Part shown: piece by piece, positions 36,801-49,100 of the stretch | Position numbering within the stretch: position 1 is the first letter of the stretch | Layout: the number at the start of each line of letters is the position of its first letter | Assembly (NCBI GenBank): GCA_905221605.1 | Contig: CAJNDS010002079.1 | Span: forward strand, 2,100,501 to 2,164,500 | DNA length: 64,000 nucleotides | Reading direction: 5' to 3' | Source: Symbiodinium natans | Lineage: Eukaryota > Sar > Dinophyceae > Suessiales > Symbiodiniaceae | The notes under the pieces: model-generated | What the model saw: only the letters and a program-made list of their open reading frames with translations | Databases searched by the model: none | What the model was told of the DNA's origin: nothing | Made by a program: the position numbers and the translations under genes

Positions 36801-39737
36801 TCTCTCAGGTAGGGTGCCTATCAGGGGGCTTTATTGGATAGGAGACCCTGCAAAAGCGACCCCAATTGAGAGAGCCAGCCGTCTAGGATGGAGGGCTTTA
36901 TGGCTGCACGGTCTGCAGGCTCGGTGTGTAGCTACTTGGAGGCTCATGGATACGTGCGGCACTAAACGTAGGGTAACTAAACCTTCTTTGACTCCCAGGG
37001 TTTAGGAGCTTCATCTCACATGAACCCTTGGCACCCTAAAGCCTAAACCCTAACCCCTAAACCCTAAACCCTAAACCCTAACCCTAAACCCTAAACCCTA
37101 AACCCTAAACCCTAAACCCTAAACCCTAAACCCTAAACCCTAAACCCTAAACCCTAAACCCTAAACCTTGAGCCTGCCAAAAAATGCGGCCCACGTGTCC
37201 AGATCCACATGCTGAGCTGGGCACTTGGTAGTAACCAATTGTACCTGCACTTCATTCTACCCCTATTAGGCTACTTAAGGGTACTTAAGGGTACTTAAGG
37301 GTACTTAAGGGTACTTAAGGGTACTTAAGCGCTTGGTAGTAACCAATTCTACCCCTATAAGGCTACTTAAGGGTACTTAAGGGGCTTAAAAGTGGGTTAG
37401 AACTACACTTCTCATCGGGTTGCGAGTTCGAAGTGCCCTGAGCCTCCAAGCCGAGGAGAGTTCGATCGGTTCGGCGTGGACAGCCGCTTGGCGTGAAACG
37501 TGGGGAAGCGGTTTGAGGTTTAGGGTTTAGGGTTTATTAGGGTTTAGGGTTTAGTTTCGACTTGGGGGGGACCCCCCCCCCCCCGCTATAAATGGTCCAT
37601 GTATGGCCTAAGAGAAAGGTTAAAAGGCAAATAAATAGCAGGGGGGGTGAATGGCAATCAAGAGGGGCCCCGGCCGCACAAGCACTGTAAGCTTGCGAGA
37701 AGATGCATCTCAGGCGTGGGCGCTGCGTAGCAAACCGACCCTTCTTCCGAGAAGCCGTGCTTGTCGTGCTAAACCCTAAACCCTACATCCCCAATACTGC
37801 CAGGTTCCAGGGGCCACCCAATTCGACACCCTGCTTGGGTAGTTCCCCAAGTAGGGTTCCCTTGACTATCAATTGCTCAAGACCCCCAAATAACAAAGTG
37901 TCTTCCTTATTAAGGGTTTTACAGGGATTGTTATGTGCTATTCTTTTGGGGTTCTTAAGCAAAAATGGTAGTTTATAGACCCCAGAAAGACGATGATCCT
38001 TATTGTAGCCAGGGCTACCTCTGTTTTGGGGGAAGCTCTCTACCTTTGACTGCATGGCTTGGGAAGCCCGAAGACTTCAGCGCCTCCCAGACCTTCGAAG
38101 TTCACTGAGAACCCCAAACATTCCCTACTTCACCCTAAAACGTGAGAGAACCCCGAAACCCTAGAAACCTCAAAAGCCCTCAAAACCCTCCCAAAATCCC
38201 TAAACCCCAAAAATCCCTAAACCTAAGCCCCAGACACCCGAAACCCCAGACCCCTAAATCCCAGAAGCACCCTAAACCCCACACACCCTGAACCCCACAC
38301 ACCCTAAACCCTAGTTTTTACCAAAGCCCTTAAAGATGTTTTCCATTAAAAACATAAGCCCTAACGCCTTGTTTACCAGAGCCCTTAGAGATGTTGTGAA
38401 TTCAATATCCCCAAACCCTACAGCCTGTTTTTTTCTTAGAGCCCTTAAAGATGTGTTAATTAAACATCCCTAAACCCTGAGGGCCTTTCCCTACATTTCT
38501 AAAGCCCATATATTACACCCTACACTCTAAACCCTAAACCCTAAAGCCTGTTTTTGCTAAAGCCCTCAAAGATCTGCCCAGCCACCCGCCTTAGGGCAGC
38601 TCCGCCACGTAGATGTCGGTCGTGTCCTGGACCGCAACGATGCCCGCGTGGCCGAGGCCAGATCTGTCTAGGTTTTAGGGTTTAGGGTTTGGGGTTGAGG
38701 GTTTGGGGTTTAGGGTTTGGGGTTTAGGGTTTGGGGTTTAGGGTTTAGGGTTTGGTGTTTAGGGTTTAGGGTTTAGGGTTAAGGTTTTAGGCTTTAGGGT
38801 TTAGGGCTCTAACCCATACTGTTTCTACATACTAGCGGCTATACATTACAAACAGCACAACAGTCCAGATTCTGGGGTCCTTTCGGGAGGGGGCTTCAAG
38901 GGAGGGTATAATTTGGTTCAGGGGTCAGGGTTTGGGGTTTGGGGTTTAGCATGTGGGTTCAGGGTTTAGGGTTTAAGGTGTAACCCAAGGTTGCCTAATA
39001 CTCCCCACTACTCCCTAAGGATTCCGAAGCTTCCCTAAGGTTGCCTAGGGAACCCTAAACCCTAAACCCTAAACCCTAAACCCTAAACCCTAAACCCTAA
39101 ACCCTAAACCCTGCACCCTCCTGATTACTACCATGAACCCCCCCTCCCTGAAGAACCCTACAAACAGAGCATTTGCAGGTTTGGATGGCCACGCGCTTGA
39201 GGATGGATGGGGCTTAGGGTTTAGTGTCTAGGGTATAGGGTTCAGGGTTTAGGGTTTAGGGTTTAGGGTTTTAGTGTTTTGGGGTTTAGGGTTTAGGGTT
39301 TAGTGTTTAGGGTTTAGGGTTCAGGGTTTAGGGTTCAGGGTTTTAGCGTTTTGGGGTTTAGGGTTTAGGGTTCAGGGATTAGGGTTTATAAGGGTTTATA
39401 AGGGTTTAGGGTACCGGTGGATGGTTTGGGATAGTTGTGTCTTACACACAAGCCTATTGACGCTGAAATCCGAATCCTAAACAGGGAGTTCTCTTTCAAC
39501 TTGCATCCTTCTGGGGGTCCTTGAAACCCCAAACCCTGAACCCGTACAAGGGTGCCGCGTTCTACCCAACAAGAGCCCACACCCCTCCAAGCTCCTCAAT
39601 CCCTGAACACCTCAAGCCTAAACGCCCTAAAGCCCCTCCAACACACCCAAGCGGCCTCTGAACGACGAGCTCCTAAGCCCCTAAGGCCCCTGAAGCCCCA
39701 GAGCCCCTTTCAACCCGAAACCCTAAGCCCCCTCCCG

Positions 39738-39769
<32 letters not shown>

Positions 39770-42700
39770 AAAAGAATGAGAATAACAATAAGAACCTTTA
39801 GACTTCGGAGTTTGAAGCATTTGGGGGGTTTTAGAGGGCTTATACAGCTTCAAATTGGCGGTTAAAGGTTGTGCGGCTTAACAGTGGTATTAGGGAGTAT
39901 AGGGTTTGCTACTCTTTGCTTGAGAACCACCCAAGAAATACAAAGTATTCTTCCTTACCAAAAGAAGGTGTCGGGAGGTTCTGGGTCGGGGTGGGGGGTG
40001 GTTTGTTGCCGCCCGGGCAAAGGTAGAGTTGGAGAGGTCAAGGGGGATTCGCCAAAGGCAGCTGCGACTCGAAACCCTTGTTCTGCACTAGGAACCCCAA
40101 ACCCTAAACCCTAAACCCTAAACCGGGTTCTTAGGCTTTAGAGACTTGTTAGGGTTTCAGGGTTTAGGGTTTAGGCCTTAGAGACTTCAGGATTTTGGAC
40201 TGAGGCTGTCCTATCCCTACAGCAGTGAATCAAAAGAGCGAGCTCGTCAAGCCTGTGATTTCCATGAACTTCAACAGGAACCCTAACCCCTAGTGTGTGT
40301 TCTTGTTGAGGCAGCTTAGCTTCAGCTCTAGCTTCAGAAGCTCTGGCTTCAGTCCGGCTAACTTGATGTAAGTTGCCCTCCCACACACTGCCAAGGACGA
40401 CTACAAAAGCCTGCAGTTTGGCGCAAATTGGCCTTTGGCACACGGGTCTAGGAAGAAACGGATCCCTGAACCCTAAACCCTAAACCCTAAACCCTAAACC
40501 CTAAACCCTAAACCCCAAACCCCAAACCCCAAACCCCAAACCCCAAACCCAACTAGGAGCTGGGGATGTTTTGCATGTCCCCTTCCTGGGTTTTCGGTGA
40601 TTTTTCCTCGGAATGCTCGTTCGGTGAGGTGTAAGTGCTTAGGGAGTTCGAGGCGAAGTGTTCTTTTTTGGGGGGTTTGTATTGCCTTTGGCTTTCAGAA
40701 TCTAAGGTTGCGGAGGCAGTCGACCATGCGCCATACACCCCTCTCCCTAAACTAAATCCTAAACCCTAAACGCCAAGCCCTAAACCCTAAGCCCTAAACC
40801 CTGCTTCACTAAGGTTCTTCCGATACCGGCACATGAACAACCCGGACTTTGGTGAGCACTTGGAGGATGTTAGGGTCTAGGGTTTAGGGTTTAGGGTTCA
40901 GGGTTTAGGGTTTAGGGTTTAGGGTTTCGAGTCTGAGCCCTAAACTCTGAAACAGCTGAGTGGGCTTCTCGGGGATCCACACGCAGGATTCTTCAGCTTC
41001 GGCCATTGCTCGGTTTCCCTAAACCCTAAACCCTAAACCCTAAACCCTAAACCCTAAACCCTAAACCCTAAACCCTAAACCCCATGTAGCCCCCGACCCA
41101 AAGCCCCAAACCCAACCCTCCTTGTGGGTAGTTGTCTACATCAGGGTCCCGTTTTGGGTCCTTCATATATGAGTGCCGTATTATACAGGGGCCCAAGTTA
41201 TAACCCTAAACCCTAAACCCATAGTACGAAGGAGCGAAAGGAGCTTCGGAGCCAATTGCAGTGCAAGTCCTTCGACTGGTGGCTGGGCGGCTCTACCGGG
41301 CTTGAGGTGGGTTTTACGGGATTTAGGGTTTAGAGGATGTAGCTATGGTGTAGGGTTTGAGGGTTTAGGGTTTCGGGTTTTTGGGGGTTGTTTTGGGTTT
41401 AGGGCTTTGGGGTTTGTAAGCATTTCGAGGTGCTAGGACTTGGGCTTCAGGAGGCTTTCGGATGGGGTTGCTTTTTACTCATTTAACGCGAAGGACCCAA
41501 AGTCCTCATTCGCAATTCCCCGTCACCCTTACATTCCACCACTACCCCCCCCCCCCCCACTTCCTGCGATATAATTTGGCCGCCCAGTGGTACCCTTCAC
41601 CTACTTTTTGGCTCGAGGTTCCCTTGCAAAGTAACCAACCCAACCATCGTGCCGAAGACAATATGGTTCCTGGGCTACCAAGGTCCCTGAAGCGAATCCT
41701 AGTGGTTGCTGAAAAAACACCAAAAAGGTGGCCCGTAGTGGTGATTTGGATGGTGGGCCCGATAATGATAGGTGTTTTGGGGTTAGGGTTTAGATTTAGG
41801 GTTTAGAGGAGCCAGGGGGAGGGGTGGCGGGGTGGGGGGGAGGGGCGGTGCAGGTACAGTCTCTCTATTGCAGAAAATCCTCAACCCCCAGGCAAACAGG
41901 GCCCTTGAACTAGACCTCCGGAACATCCCTCACACACACACACACCACACTCTCCCGCTCGCGCTCACGCACTCGACAAAACCCTAGGAACCCTAAACCT
42001 AGACCCTAAACCCTAAACCCTAAACCCTAAACCCTAAGCCCTAAACCCTAAACCCTAAACCCATTGGCCTTGTAAGCACCTCCTCGCACCGAAAAGGTTC
42101 TTGGAAGAGGTTGGCCCGATTCTCAGAACCGGAGGTCTGGGGGAATCCGGTCGTTCTGTACTAGGCCCCTTTGTGGTTTTAGGGGTTTTAGGGGTTTTAG
42201 GGGCTTTGGGGGTTTTAGGGGTTTTAGGGGTTTTGGGGGTTTTGGGGGTTTTGGGGGTTTTAGGGGTTTTAGGGGTTTTAGGGGTTTGGGGTTAGGGCGT
42301 TCTTTCTTAGGCCCTTGTGGGTTTTTGGGGGTTTAGGCCTTAGGGTTTTAGGGTTTTGGGGTTTTAGGGGCTTATGGTGTTAGGGTTTTTAGGTTTGAGG
42401 GTTTTCGGGTCTGGAGTTTTAGGGTTTCAGGCCATCTCTGTTTTTCTTGGGATTCCCGGGCTTACATTGTGATATGAGGGTTTCCGAATCAGGGCTCTAT
42501 CTATTGGGGTTCCGACAACAAGGGTTACAGTTTTTTGGTGGCTAAATGCGGAACTATCATATCTGGTTTAAGAGGATCGTTCTACCACGAAGAGTCTTCA
42601 GATGTTGTAAAGGACGTAGGAGAATCGATTCAGGGTTCAGAGTACTCTTTTAGTTGGGGTTCAGGGTTTAGGGCTTAGGGCTTACAAATGACTTCCTCGG

Positions 42701-43071
42701 CCCCAACAGTCCGATTCCCCAACATCCTAAACCCCAACATCTCCTAATGGCCTAAACCCTTCACCCTAAACCCAACATCCTAAAACCCTAAACCCTATAC
42801 CCTAAACCCTAAACCCTAAACCCTAAACCCTAAACCCTAAACCCTAAACCCTAAACCCTAAGCCTACTCAACTCCACAACCCTACCAGGGAGTGCCCGAG
42901 GTCGAGACCTCTACGTCCCAGACCAGGATTCAGAGTCCGGCAACCTCTTTGCCGTGGACACGAGCACCTGCATAGCAGGCACCGGACCGTAACACGACTG
43001 TAACACGGAGATAGCAGGTGAGGGAGAGAGACAGACAGAGCGAGAGAGAGAGAGAGAGAGCTAGAGAGAGA

Positions 43072-43105
<34 letters not shown>

Positions 43106-46100
43106 AAGAGCGAGGGAGAGAGAGAGAGGGAGAGAGTGCCGGGTAATAGAGTTTTCTTCAATGTGAATAGGAAGGCATTTTGTGTTTTGTGGGTACTACC
43201 TAGGTTCTTGCAATGGGTCGCGGAGCAGCAGCGGTGAGTACATCTAAAAAAAGACACAGTTCTCAATGTGTAGTAGATCGGCTTCAGGTGAGTCACCGCG
43301 CTGTTCGGAGAGATAGAAAGAGTCTGGACCTTAAACCGTATAAACCCTAAACCATCTTACCCAAACCCTAAACCCTAAACCCAAGCCCTAAACCCAATTT
43401 GCTGACCTTGTTGCAGTTTCCAGGGGGCCTTAACAAAAGGTTTGTGGCTTAGGGTTTGGGGTTAAGGCTGGGGGTTATTTATGGCTTGGGTTGAGGGTTT
43501 AGGGGTTTAATTCGGGCTGAGGGCCCTCTTTGTAAAGGGTAGCTATCCCAGCATGCACTCTAGCAAAAAGGCAAGCTCCCTTTGTTGAGGTTATCTTCTG
43601 GGTAAGACGGTTGATGTAGGTGGTTGCGCTAGTTTGAATCCTCGATGCTGATCATGTGGCCAAATCTCCTCAGCACGGGAGGCGAGCAAGACGACCACGG
43701 CTCTGTTAAGCTCAAAGACGCTGGGCTTGAGAGGGCCACCCTGACCCCGAAACCCAAACCCCAAACCCTAATGTGCTGAAGAGGGTTCAGAAGTTCGGAT
43801 TCAGAAAGCTAGCGTTTGGGGTTTAGGGGATAGAAACTCAGCAAAATCTGGATATGGTGCATAGCAATGCATGCAAGATAAATGGCAAGGTGCCCTCAGC
43901 AATAGTTCTGCGATCAACTTCAAAACGCCGGAAACGAAAGACACGCGAAACATCGCGAACATTGCGGCTTTCATAGTCCTAAGCTCTAAGCCCACAAGGT
44001 TTGGCTGTTTAGGATTTAGGGGTTTCGGGCTTTAGGTGGTGTACCTGAAGGGGTCTGAATAAACAGAATACAACAGAAGTCCCTTATGGATCCTGAATTA
44101 ATAAATATACTATGCTGCCCCTCCCCCCCCCCCTCCCCACCCCTCCCCAGATGACCTGTCTAATTATTGAGGCCCCTATGTTAGCTGAAGGCCCAAGGGT
44201 TGTCATTCAAAAAGGCCTCAGGCTAATTATTAATTACTTGATGGGGGTCTTCGACCTCGGTGGGTTGAGAGCTAACCCTAAACCCTAAACCCTAAACCCT
44301 AAACCCTACACCCAAAACCCTAAACCCTAAACCCCAAACCCTAAACCCTAAACCCTAAATCCTAAACCCTAAACCCTAAACCCTAACTTAGGAATTCGAA
44401 ACTTCCTGAGAGATGTCTCCGCAGCCCCAGGAATGTCTGGCTCCAAAGTGCGCTAGACGCTTAATTAGCACAAAAGTTTCACCCCAGGGTTTAGGGTTTA
44501 GGGTTTAGGGTTTAGGGTTTAGGGTTTAGGGTTTAGGGTTTAGGGTTTAGGGTTTAGGGTTTAGGGTTTAGGGTTTAGGGTTTAGGGTTTCGTCTCCGGA
44601 GGATGATGCACATCCGCATGCTGTCGGGTGAGGTGACGACTCTGCCTGTGGAGGACGCGAGCAGCGTAAGGGAGGCTTGGTAGCCCCGCGGTGCCCTTTT
44701 GCCCCGTTTTAGGGTTTAGGGTTTAGGGTTTAGGGTTTAGGGTTTAGGGTTTAGGGTTTAGGGTTTAGGGTTTAGGGTTTAGGGTTTAGGGTTTAGGGTT
44801 TAGGGTTTAGGGTTTAGGGTTTAGGGTTTAGGGTTCTAGCATGGTTTCTGGGTTTACCAAGGAGGTGAAGAGGCTCTTGCAGGAGCTGCACGGCCTGCCC
44901 CCCCGCTTCCGGCAGAGGCTCCTGGTCCAGGGCTCCAAAGAGAGCCTTGGCTCAGCCCAGTGGTACCCTTTTCTTCCCTTTTTTGGGTTTAGGGTTTAGG
45001 GTTTAGGGTTCAGGGTCTTCAGGGTTTGGGGGTTAGGGTTTAGGGTCTAGGGTTTAGGGTTTAGGGTTTGGGGTTTGGGGTTTAGTGTTTAGGGTTTAGG
45101 GTTCAGGGTTATAGCTATGACGTGGTTGCTGGGCTACCAAGGAGAGCCCAGTGGTGCCCTTCTCCCTTTGCGGTGTCCCAGGTTTCCTTGTAAAATAGCC
45201 AACCCCAAAAGAAGGGTTTAGGGTTTAGGGTTTAGGGTTTAGGGTTTAGGGTTTGCCCTTATTCCAATATTATTGCTGGGCCACCAAGGAGCCTGGACGA
45301 TGACCACGAGCTCGGGTCTACAAGAGACCATCGGTAGCCGAGTGAGTACACTTTACACTATTTCTGGGGGGCGCTCTATTCCCCTATAGAACTGAACGTG
45401 TACACTTTTGGGGGGTACGATAGTCCCCTATAGAACTGACCTTTTGGGGGGCTTATGAACTCAGCAACTCAGGACCTGGAGCTTGTCGTGCTTTCTTTCG
45501 CCAGCCCTTCCCCGACGCAAGTGGACGAGCTCATGACTGCCGCCACGGACGGCTCCGTGAGCGAGGCGGATATGAGGTGTATTTAGATAGGTCTGAAATA
45601 AACGAGAATGGTTCTTGTCTTCGATCTTACATACATCTTCGAACAACATCTACAACAATGTTCTTCAGTATGATTAGCAGTACTTCTCTTCATCATCGGA
45701 ATCACCACCAACATCACCGCCGCCGCCGCCACCACCACCACCACCACCACCACCACCACCACCACCACCACCACCACCACCACCACCACCACCACCACCA
45801 CCACCACCACCACCACCACCACCACCCCTGCCGCTCCTCATCGTCATCGTCATCAATATCGGCGTCGTCCTCGTCATCAGGGTGGTCATCGTCGTCATCA
45901 TCATGGGCCTTGCCCCCGCTGTCACCCGCCCCTCCCTCCCCTCCCCCTCCTCCCCCCTCCCCCCCGTTGCACGTGTCACCCAACGAGAACCCTATTCATG
46001 CAACTAAGTGGGGCTTGGAGGCGGGCAAGTCATAGCTGCACTTGTGATTGGACTGGACGTGCTCTGATTCTCTAAACCCTCAACCCTAAACCCTACACCC

Positions 46101-49100
46101 AAAACCCTAAACCCTAAACCCTAAACCTCCAAGTCAATGCTCAAAAGGGGCGGACCCCGAGGCTCCCAAAACTCACCGAAGAAGCCCGGAGGTCGGCTCC
46201 ATGTTGCACCTGCCCTTGGACCCGAACATGGCCGTACCTTGGGGGGGAAACTGAGGGAACCCTGAACCCTAAACCCTAAACCCTAAACCCTAAACCCTAA
46301 ACCCTAAACCCTAAACCCTAAACCCTAAACCCTAAACCCTAAACCCTAAGCTGAGTGAACCTTACATGAACTTAAAGAAGGGCCGGGGAGGGGGGGGGAC
46401 AGTTTAGAGGGTGTAGGGTTAGCTGAATGCTTCATGAACCTTGAGAAGGGGATATGTTTGTGTTTTGGTTTCTGAGATTAGGGTTTCATGGTTTAGGGTT
46501 CAGGGTTCAGGGTTTTGAGGGCTTAGGGTGTCGGACTGTAGGGTTTAGGGCTGAGAAATTCAATGGGCCCCTTGTTTCAATTTTACAGGGGGAGGCTCGC
46601 GCTTCGGGGCCTAAAGGGCTTTTAGGGTTTAGGATTCAGGGTGTAGGGTTCAGGGTTTAGGGTTTAGGATTTAGGGTTTAGGGCTTAGGAGTTCTGGGGT
46701 TTTTGGGGGCACAGGGCTTGTTAAAAGTGAAGTCTAAACAAGCTTATGGTCCCTCGAATTTGAATTTGGGGGCTTTGTCTCTGCCCCATCCCCGAGGCAA
46801 GTTCATGTAAGTCCCCCAAGGTATATGGTCAGACGCCGCTGATACACGCAGCTACGGGCGGCCACGTTGAAGTCGTACGTTTGCTGGTGGAGGCCGGCGC
46901 CGACAAGGATGTAGCCAACGGTGCTGGCCTCACACCCCTGATGATGGCAGCTACGCGTGGCCACGTGGAAGTCGTACGCTTTCTGCTGGAGGCCGGCGCC
47001 GATAAGGACATGGCCGACAGAATTGGCTTCACAGCCCTGATGATGGCAGCTAGCGATGGCCATATTCAAGTCGCACGGTTGCTGGTGGAGGCTGGTGCCA
47101 TCAAGGACGTGGCCTACAACGATGGCCTCACGGCCCTGATGATGGCAGCCGGCAATGGCCACGTTGAAGTCGTGCGCTTGCTGGTTGAGGCCGGTGCCAT
47201 CAAGGATGTGGCCTACGACGATGGCCTCACAGCCCTTATGATGGCAGCGAGCAATGGCCACGTTGACGTTGTGCGTTTGCTGGTGGAGGCTGGCACTGAG
47301 AAAGACGTGGCTGACAGCAATGGCTTCACAGCCTTAATGATGGCAGCGAGCAATGGCCACGTAGAGGTCGTGCGCTTGCTGGTGGAGGTTGCCACCAAGA
47401 AGGACGTGGCCGACAACATTGGCCTCACAGCCTTGATGATGGCAGCCAGCAAAGGCCACGTTGAGGTCGTGCGTTTGCTGGTTGAGGCTGGTGCGGACAA
47501 GGACGTGGCCTACAACGATGGCCTCACAGCCTTGATGATGGCAGCGAGCAATGGCCACGTTGACGTTGTGCGTTTGCTGGTGGAGGTTGGCGCCAAGAAA
47601 GATGTGGCCGACAGCAACGGCTTCACAGCCCTAATGCTGGCAGGGAGCAACGGCCACGTAGAGGTCGTGCGTTTCCTGGTGGAGGTGGGCGCGAAGAAGG
47701 ACGTGGCCGACAACATTGGCATCACAGCCCTGATGATGGCAGCCAGCAAAGGCCGCTGAGTATCTGAGTGAGTACACGTTGCACTTTCTGGGATACTTAA
47801 TGATACTTATCAATCCCCTATAGAGCTGAAAGTGTACCTTTTTTTGGGGGGGCTTATGAACTCAGCAACTAAGGCCACGTTGAGGTCGTGCGCTTTCTGC
47901 TGCAGGCCGGCGCCGATCGGCGTTTTGCCGACCACAGCGGCTTGACAGCCTTGATGATGGCGGATGGCAACTTTGTCATAGTTGGGTAGCCTTTTACATT
48001 TTTAAGGGTACTTAAAGCCAATAAGGAATAACAATTTAGATTTTTCATATTATCCCAACAATGAACTAGGCAAGGGGCACGCTGAAGTTGCGCGACTGCT
48101 CTCAGAGCCCATGAAGTGAAGAAGGCTCCTCTCGTCAGCTTAGCGCGGAGATCCGAAGCGGGAGGCCGGGGTTTAAAAGTGCAGAGTCGTCTATCCAGAG
48201 GGACCCCATGATCTTCCCCAGCTAGGGAGTGTAACATCGATGCGAAGATGCTTCTCAAGGGGTCTTTGCCCTAAAGTCCTGAAAGGAAGGTCTGCTTCTA
48301 AGCCAAGAATGATGCCCCTGACCCTGATTCAGAGCCCAGGTCGATTGGTGCCCTGAAAGCCTCAAACCCTCAACACTCAGCCCGAACAATGTGGGTGGTT
48401 CAGGGTTTAGGGTTTGGGGTTTAGGGTTTAGGGTTTGGGGTTTGGGGTTTAGGGTCAGAAAAATGGGCCCTCAGTATGGTCCCTGGATCCGAAGTACGGG
48501 CCCTTCCCGGTTCTATGCTGTGTACATAAGGGTAATATCGCACGGGACCCAATCCAGGGCCCATGCTTCGGATCTCTTATTGTGGTGGCAGGACCCGAAC
48601 CTTCCGGGGCTTGGGCCCGCGGGTTAGGGTTTAGGGTTTAGGGTTTAGGGTTTAGGGTTTAGGGTTTAGGGTTTAGGGTTTAGGGTTTAGGGTTTAGGGT
48701 TTAGGGTTTAGGGTTTAGGGTTTAGGGTATTAGGGTTTAGGGTTTAGGGTTTAGGGTTTAGGGTTTAGGGTTTAGGGTTTAGGGTTTAGGGTTTAGGGTT
48801 TAGGGTTTAGGGTTTAGGGCTTACAGTAGGGTTTAGAGTTTAGGGGGTGTTTACGCCAGGCTTCGTTCTACAGTGCCCTAAACCATTGGTGCACTGGCAC
48901 ACGTTGAGCTTTAAATTTGGTACGTGCGTCGGATGCGATGCTTCCTAATCTTTACGGCTTAAGGTTCTCTAAGACCCTAACCCTAAACCCCAAACCCTCA
49001 ACCCTCAACCCTAAACCCCAAAACCGAAACCCTAAGCCCTAAACCCTAAACACCCTAAACCCTATCGGGTTTAAGGTTAAGACCCCTCAATGCCCCTAGC

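Larger units (their letters stand above)
36796..38599. other. Intron 17
   Basis: CCCTAAA array (37030-37168), element B6 (37222-37450), a GC-rich island (37450-37500) with an open frame (SSIGSAWTAAWRETWG) of doubtful meaning, unique DNA (37700-38060), and a four-copy tandem repeat (38313-38579). Confidence 0.5.
42989..44602. other. Start of intron 22 and 5' flank of the Ubl-ANK gene
   Basis: GA microsatellite (43021-43137), unique DNA, C-rich array (44276-44390), GC-rich bit (44395-44455) and a TTTAGGG array (44486-44590) that ends about 15 bases before the Ubl-ANK start codon. No promoter motif was recognised. Confidence 0.5.

Noticed and set aside
41287-42988. Transferase ending without lectin domain through GAG|GTGGGT and frame VETSTSQTRIQSP
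   Set aside because: The alternative GC donor at 41287 keeps the YVPDQDSESG frame, which has family motifs and better codon-end bias.
45583-46035. Long frames of poly-His (+), poly-Val, poly-Gly and poly-Trp (-)
   Set aside because: They are the six-frame reading of a CAC microsatellite inside intron 4 of the Ubl-ANK gene.
47757-47759. Apparent stop codon ending the ankyrin protein
   Set aside because: It lies in a 122-base introner; the ankyrin frame resumes at 47874 and ends at 48117-48119.
46803-47813. Several minus-strand frames over the ankyrin exons
   Set aside because: They mirror the 99-base repeat on the opposite strand; the + frame has the ankyrin consensus, good codon-end bias and consistent splicing.
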